64,000 nt of DNA from Bacteroidota bacterium (lineage in GTDB: Bacteria > Bacteroidota > Bacteroidia > Cytophagales > Cyclobacteriaceae), in contig JAEZEH010000062.1 in the NCBI GenBank assembly GCA_023417785.1, forward strand, positions 114,276-178,275. The letters are read 5' to 3'. Shown in pieces: positions 59,179 through 64,000 of this stretch (the first letter of the stretch is position 1; each line of letters begins with the position of its first letter). A program made the translations under genes and the position numbers. The notes beneath the pieces were generated by a model. That model was not told where the DNA came from, searched no databases, and saw only the letters and a list, made by a program, of their open reading frames with translations.

Positions 59179-60963
59179 TTATCGCTTTTGTATGGCGATC
59201 CATCGGTCGATCTTGTTTTCCAGAATACTCAGCGGAAGGTTACCACTATTCAGAATCTGATCATGGAATTCCGCTACATCGAATTCTGCCCCGAGCGCAG
59301 CTTCGGCTTTTTGTCGGAGCTCCCGTATCTTCAACTGACCAATCTTATAGGATAGCGCCTGGCCCGGAATGGCCATATACCTTTCGATCTCGGCGGTGAC
59401 GCTGCGTTCATCTTCGGCTTCGTGTTCGAGTGAATATTTAATAGCCTGCTCGCGCGTCCAGCCCTTGCTGTGTATACCTACGTCCACAACAAGTCGGATG
59501 GCGCGATGCATTTCAGCACTCAACATGCCAAAATACTGATACGGATCTTCGTACAATCCCAATTCCTTTCCAAGAGATTCGGTGTAAAGTGCCCAACCCT
59601 CCGAGTAAGCGCTGTATCCCGACGTTTTGCGGAATGTTGGCAAATCCCCATTCTCACGCTGCAGGGAAATCTGATAATGGTGCCCGGGAATTGCTTCGTG
59701 GAGGAAGAGATCTTCATCCGAAAGGGTATTGTATTTTTTAACATCAGGAATCGGCACATAAAAAATTCCAGGACGTGTTCCATCAAGAGAACCACCCGTG
59801 TAGCTTGCACTGGCCGATGCCTCGCGAAATGCCTCGGTGCGGCGAACTTCAAAGGCAGTTTTCGGAACCCTCTTGAAAAGCTTCGAAAGGTTGGGCTTCA
59901 TCTTTTCATGAATCCGGTTGAAGTTGCCGATCACTTCTTCGGGTTTCGTAAAAGGCATTAATTCATTTTTCTCTCTGAGATGCACAAAGAATTCAGGTAG
60001 CGTTCCCTTGAACCCAACCTGTTCCTTCACGGCTTCCATCTCAGTGGTAATCCGCGCCACCTCGCGTTCACCGATGTTGAATATTTCATCCGCAGAAAGT
60101 TGGGTCGTAGTATAGAAAGTAATCATCAGGTCATAATACTCAGTACCATTCGGGATTTCGGAAATCCCGGACGTTTCCCGGCACGCAGGATAATATTCCT
60201 TCTTCAGGAAATTCACGGTCTTTTCGTATCTCGGAATTATTTTCAGCCCCACCATATCAGTGTAGGCGATCGTGAGGCGCTCACGTTCTTTTTCAGAAAA
60301 GCTTTCGGGAAAATTCAGAACGGGTTGATAAAACAAGTGCTCTGTTACAGGCCCGCGCGCAAAAGGTTCCAACTGAGCGATGGTTCTTTCGGCCAGTATC
60401 TTTGGTATCACATACCCCTGCGCCATCCCTTTCCGCATATTGGCGATGGCGGTATCGGTCCACGCCAGATAATACTCAAGGCGCGAGAACCAGTTGTCGT
60501 AGTCCTCGACGGTTTTGAATGGTTGCGCACTCTTTCCGCTGGCCATCACGCCCATTGTCAATGGCAGCGACCAGAATTGATTAAGCGGCGTAAGGTGTTC
60601 ATTAAACCCAAGCCGTCTGAGATTAACGTTGCAGGTCCAGTTAAGCACTTCATAACTCAACTTGTCATTTTCAGAAAAACCCGCCGTATCGTAGCTGCCA
60701 AGTCGATCTTGATACGCAGCATAAAACTGGCGAAGCGTATCGCGGAAAGCTACCGTGATGTCGTTGTGCAGTTGATTGTTGTAGCGATTGTCGCCGGCAT
60801 AAGTGCCCTCAAAGGGATAAAGCCGTAGACGTTCTTCGTAATACTGATCGAGCAGTTCATTAAAAGTAACCGATGGTGTGGTTTCGTCTCTGCTGGTGAC
60901 CACGGAAGTACAGGCAGCGATGCTCAAAGCAATGAGGAACAGCGCAGCAAAACGTTGACGCAT
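59179..60963 (-). CDS. DUF885-family metallopeptidase-like lipoprotein
   Basis: A 594-residue lipoprotein with signal MRQRFAALFLIALSIAAC (lipobox SIAAC). The DUF885 zinc-peptidase motif is HEAIPGHHYQ (His422, Glu423), with the downstream SEGWALYTESLG that supplies the third ligand. The family is a large, mostly helical peptidase group; substrates are unknown, though a role in peptide breakdown or envelope turnover is likely. It precedes the DUF5655 gene in one operon. Confidence 0.92.
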   Translation of the reverse strand: MRQRFAALFLIALSIAACTSVVTSRDETTPSVTFNELLDQYYEERLRLYPFEGTYAGDNRYNNQLHNDITVAFRDTLRQFYAAYQDRLGSYDTAGFSENDKLSYEVLNWTCNVNLRRLGFNEHLTPLNQFWSLPLTMGVMASGKSAQPFKTVEDYDNWFSRLEYYLAWTDTAIANMRKGMAQGYVIPKILAERTIAQLEPFARGPVTEHLFYQPVLNFPESFSEKERERLTIAYTDMVGLKIIPRYEKTVNFLKKEYYPACRETSGISEIPNGTEYYDLMITFYTTTQLSADEIFNIGEREVARITTEMEAVKEQVGFKGTLPEFFVHLREKNELMPFTKPEEVIGNFNRIHEKMKPNLSKLFKRVPKTAFEVRRTEAFREASASASYTGGSLDGTRPGIFYVPIPDVKKYNTLSDEDLFLHEAIPGHHYQISLQRENGDLPTFRKTSGYSAYSEGWALYTESLGKELGLYEDPYQYFGMLSAEMHRAIRLVVDVGIHSKGWTREQAIKYSLEHEAEDERSVTAEIERYMAIPGQALSYKIGQLKIRELRQKAEAALGAEFDVAEFHDQILNSGNLPLSILENKIDRWIAIQKR

Positions 60964-61176
60964 AGGGGTAGGGTTATACCAATTCAGGTTATGTCCGGTT
61001 TGATCGCATTACCGGAACCGGGCCATCAAAGGTATCAAAAGGCCAGAAAGGAAAAAAGTCAGGTCGCCTTGGTTTGACCATTTCCGGTCTCCTGGAACCA
61101 TTTATCATGTTTTTGGAGATCGATTCCAAAATACGGCTCAAACGCCGTAATTTGGTGGTTTGAAACTCATCGACCT

Positions 61177-63204
61177 ATGCATTACTCACTTAGATATGCC
61201 CTGACGGGTATGCTTTTTCTGGCCATAGTCGCGGCCGTTCCGCCCCGGAAGAAGCCCAAATTCATTGACCCGGCCAATCTGGACAAGTCCATCAAGCCCG
61301 GCGACAACTTTTACCTTTACGCGAATGGAGGCTGGCTGAAGAATAATCCAATCCCGCCTTCCAAAACGAGTTGGAGCAGCTTCGGCACGCTCCGCGAAGA
61401 AAGCTCACGCAGACTGAAATCTTTGCTGGAAGAGACCGTTAAAAACGGAGGGAAAAATCCGAAATTTCAAAAAATCGGCGACTTCTATACGAGCGGAATG
61501 GACAGTGTCGCCATTCAGACCCTTGGCTATAAGCCCGTGATGCCGCATCTTGAAAGGATAGCAAAGATTCAGGCCATCCCCGACGTATTGAATGAAATTG
61601 TGACACTCAGGACCAGAGGTATCGCCAGTCCACTCTTTGGTTTTTATATCGGCCAGGACAGGAAACGTTCAGACCAGTACATCCCTTCGTTTTCGCAAGG
61701 TGGCACCACCCTGCCCGATCGCGATTATTATCTGAAGTTTGATACACGCAGCGTAAAGATTCGTACCGAATACCAGAATTATCTGAACAGGATTTTCCAG
61801 CTTACCGGTAGTTCCGAAGCGGAATCGAATCAGAAAGCCGCTGCAATTATGCGCATTGAAACAGCCCTGGCAAAGATCCAAATGCCACGGGTTGAATTAC
61901 GTGATCCCCAAAAGACGTACAACAAATTTTCGCTGAAGGATTTCTCAAATACGACGCCGTCTGTTGACTGGTCTGACATGCTCACCAAATTAAAGATAAC
62001 AGGAGCAGATAGCATAGTGGTGAATAACCCAACGTTCTTTAAGGCGGCGGATGCCCTGCTAACAGCCGTGCCCGTTGAAGACTGGAAAACGTACCTGCAG
62101 TGGAATATCCTGAAAGCTGCAGCACCCCACCTGAGTAACGACTTCGTGCAGGCGAATTTTGAATTCAACAGAGTTCTTTCCGGTCAGAAGCAGCTGACAC
62201 CCCGTTGGCAGCGTATGAGCAACACGATCGATAATAACCTTGGCGAGTTGCTCGGAGAACTATATGTAGATCGATACTTCAAACCGGAAGCCAAAGAGCG
62301 GATGATCGAACTGGTGAACAACCTGGAGACAACGCTTGAGGGAAGAATTCAGAATCTCGACTGGATGAGTGCCGAAACCAAAGAGCGTGCTTTGGAAAAA
62401 CTCAAAGCTTTCGCCAAGAAGATCGGATACCCTGACAAGTGGCGCGACTACAGTTCCATCACCATCGACAAAAACGATTATCTGGGGAACATCCAGCGGT
62501 CGAATGAATGGGCGTACAACGAGATGATCAACCGCTTCGGCAAGCCGATTGATAAAACGCTCTGGGGAATGACACCGTCGACCGTGAACGCTTACTATAA
62601 TCCGGTAAACAATGAAATCGCTTTCCCCGCAGGAATTCTGCAGTTTCCATTCTTTGATAACGCCGCTGATGACGCCATTAACTATGGAGGAATCGGCGCA
62701 GTTATCGGTCATGAAATGATCCACGGCTTCGACGACAGTGGCCGCCAATACGCCCATGATGGCAACCTGAAAGACTGGTGGACGAAAGAAGACGCGGACC
62801 GTTTCAAGGCGAAAGCCGATATGGTTGTCGAACAGTTCAATGGTTTCACCGTGTTGGATAGCCTCCACGTTAACGGCAGACTGACCCTCGGGGAAAATAT
62901 CGCCGACTTCGGCGGACTGTCAATCGCATACGAAGCCTTCACCAAGACCAAACAGTTCAAAGAAGGTAAACTTATCGACGGCTTTACGCCCGCCCAGCGT
63001 TTCTTCCTGAACTGGGCCCAGGTATGGCGTGTCAACATGCTCCCTGAATCACAGGCACAGCAAGTGTTGACTGATCCGCACTCACCCGGTATGTACAGGA
63101 CCAACGGGCCGCTGATGAGTATGGATGCATTCTACAAAGCCTTCAATGTGAAAGAAGGCGATAAGATGTATCTTCCTAAAGACAAGCGCATAAGAATCTG
63201 GTAG
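61177..63204 (+). CDS. M13-family metallopeptidase (neprilysin/PepO-like)
   Basis: A 675-residue exported zinc endopeptidase. After a short signal (ALTGMLFLAIVAAVP) the N-terminal helical domain includes DNFYLYANGGWLKNNPIP, typical of M13. The catalytic site is HEMIHGFDD (His512, Glu513, His516) with the third ligand Glu573 in GENIADFGGL. The C-terminal RVNMLPESQAQQ...DPHSPGMYRTNGP closes the fold, as in neprilysin. It likely degrades oligopeptides in the periplasm. It is monocistronic, with a strong terminator. Confidence 0.95.
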   Translation: MHYSLRYALTGMLFLAIVAAVPPRKKPKFIDPANLDKSIKPGDNFYLYANGGWLKNNPIPPSKTSWSSFGTLREESSRRLKSLLEETVKNGGKNPKFQKIGDFYTSGMDSVAIQTLGYKPVMPHLERIAKIQAIPDVLNEIVTLRTRGIASPLFGFYIGQDRKRSDQYIPSFSQGGTTLPDRDYYLKFDTRSVKIRTEYQNYLNRIFQLTGSSEAESNQKAAAIMRIETALAKIQMPRVELRDPQKTYNKFSLKDFSNTTPSVDWSDMLTKLKITGADSIVVNNPTFFKAADALLTAVPVEDWKTYLQWNILKAAAPHLSNDFVQANFEFNRVLSGQKQLTPRWQRMSNTIDNNLGELLGELYVDRYFKPEAKERMIELVNNLETTLEGRIQNLDWMSAETKERALEKLKAFAKKIGYPDKWRDYSSITIDKNDYLGNIQRSNEWAYNEMINRFGKPIDKTLWGMTPSTVNAYYNPVNNEIAFPAGILQFPFFDNAADDAINYGGIGAVIGHEMIHGFDDSGRQYAHDGNLKDWWTKEDADRFKAKADMVVEQFNGFTVLDSLHVNGRLTLGENIADFGGLSIAYEAFTKTKQFKEGKLIDGFTPAQRFFLNWAQVWRVNMLPESQAQQVLTDPHSPGMYRTNGPLMSMDAFYKAFNVKEGDKMYLPKDKRIRIW

Positions 63205-63227
63205 TAAATACCCGAAGTAGAAAATAG

Positions 63228-63258
63228 AAAGCCAGCCGGAGTCGGTTGGCTTTTTTTC
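63228..63258 (+). terminator. Terminator after M13 peptidase gene
   Basis: 11-bp stem AAAGCCAGCCG (63228-63238) with CGGTTGGCTTT (63243-63253), 4-base loop, T run. Confidence 0.9.
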
Positions 63259-63425
63259 TTTACCGACCCCTCGCACAGTTCGGCCCAATAAATGAATAGC
63301 TAATATGTTTCGGCATAGGGTACACAATGTTTCCGGAAAGGGTGTTCCCGCCGAATGCAGACTTCCATCTCTTTCCCAACAAGAAGGAAATCGATACCTT
63401 GGATGAAACTCCAATCACAGACACG

Positions 63426-64000
63426 ATGAAAATCCAACGGTTTTTATTTCTCATTGTTTTGCTACTCACCGCGGAGGTCGCCTTTGCTCAGACGGAAACG
63501 TTGAGCCGCATCAGCGTAAAGGGAAATAAATTCGTAACGTCAGATGGAAAGCCAATGGTCTTTCGCGGCTTAAATACCAGCGACCCCGATAAACTGGAGG
63601 CGGCAGGACATTGGAATGAAACCTATTTCCGTGAAATGAAAAACTGGGGCGCGAACATCGTACGGTTTCCCGTTCACCCGACCGCATGGCGTAAACGGGG
63701 CCAGCAAGAGTACCTGAAACTTCTCGACAAGGGTGTCGCCCTGGCAGCGGCTAACGGAATGTACGTAATCATCGACTGGCACACCATCGGAAACCTCAAA
63801 ACGGAGATGTATCAAAACCCCATGTACGAGACCACACGGAAAGAAACGTACGAATTCTGGCGCACCATGGCCAAACATTATAAGGATAACACCACCGTTG
63901 CATTCTTTGAATTATTCAACGAACCAACTGTGATTGGCGGGGAACTGGGGACCTGCACGTGGGCGGAATGGAAAGCGATGATGGAAGAAATCATTCTCAT
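63426..64000 (+). CDS. Glycoside hydrolase family 5, 3' end outside window
   Basis: Exported GH5 enzyme truncated by the window edge; 191 complete codons are visible. The signal peptide is MKIQRFLFLIVLLLTAEVAFA. The barrel begins KFVTSDGKPMVFRGLN, then NWGANIVRFPVHP, MYVIIDWH and the acid/base Glu166 in FFELFNEP. The nucleophile and the end of the barrel lie beyond 64000. It differs from the GH5 gene at 8270 in N-terminal layout and is a standard cellulase-like form with Sec, not Tat-like, export. Confidence 0.93.
   Translation, partial: MKIQRFLFLIVLLLTAEVAFAQTETLSRISVKGNKFVTSDGKPMVFRGLNTSDPDKLEAAGHWNETYFREMKNWGANIVRFPVHPTAWRKRGQQEYLKLLDKGVALAAANGMYVIIDWHTIGNLKTEMYQNPMYETTRKETYEFWRTMAKHYKDNTTVAFFELFNEPTVIGGELGTCTWAEWKAMMEEIIL

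Overview
The window reads as the chromosome of a Bacteroidota bacterium, probably a free-living member of the Cytophagales/Chitinophagales type. Reasons visible in the sequence: several starts are preceded by the Bacteroidota -7 element TAnnTTTG (positions 1444, 6161, 10265, 12574, 28149, 28333, 30527, 46205); ribosome binding sites are weak; there are many Sec-exported proteins and lipoproteins; and the families present (a TANFOR-type giant surface protein, DUF6132, PKD arrays, TPR-CHAT, DUF885, M13 peptidase, cGEP-like S9 peptidase) are typical of that phylum.

Layout. 1-6.6 kb: the 3' part of a subtilase, a stand-alone ATP-dependent DNA ligase, a hypothetical gene, an ElaA-like acetyltransferase, a nucleotidyltransferase/metallophosphoesterase pair and a CheY-like regulator. 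6.6-15.1 kb: small exported proteins, a lipoprotein, a GH5 glycosidase, a second single-domain regulator, a YkgJ-type Cys-cluster protein, a thioredoxin-like protein, a 42-residue membrane protein, dipeptidase E, an exported TPR protein and an NTF2-like protein. 15.2-17.8 kb: a DNA-ligase-associated MBL exonuclease with its ATP-dependent ligase partner. 17.8-26.5 kb: a palindromic repeat cluster, an S9 glutamyl-endopeptidase-like enzyme, an OmpA-like protein, an ABC ATPase plus TolC pair followed by the decayed tail of a second tolC, and an exported esterase with six PKD-like domains. 26.6-30.8 kb: an M48 protease divergent from rpsA, then tRNA-Cys.

30.8-33.6 kb is an AT-rich accessory segment directly downstream of tRNA-Cys. 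It holds an orphan IS66-type accessory gene, an unrecognised 240-residue protein, a five-copy 23-24 bp direct-repeat array, two 11-bp repeat arrays and a duplicated 29-bp block. It is followed by a CPBP membrane protease, a Fic protein, DinB and CGNR-finger genes. 37.6-40.2 kb is a sulfur/redox cluster: persulfide dioxygenase-rhodanese fusion, TlpA-like thioredoxin and DUF6132.

40.4-58.7 kb is the most system-like region. An OmpA-family protein and a TPR-CHAT protein converge on an anti-sigma/ECF-sigma operon. That operon is divergent from a four-gene exported operon: NHL/PKD protein, outer-membrane barrel, 2275-residue TANFOR-type protein and fibronectin-type protein. The arrangement suggests a sigma-regulated cell-surface assembly with an intracellular or envelope protease arm, but this is inference from gene order only. 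The window ends with DUF5655, DUF885 and M13 peptidase genes and the start of a second GH5 enzyme.

All calls come from reading the sequence; no database search was possible.
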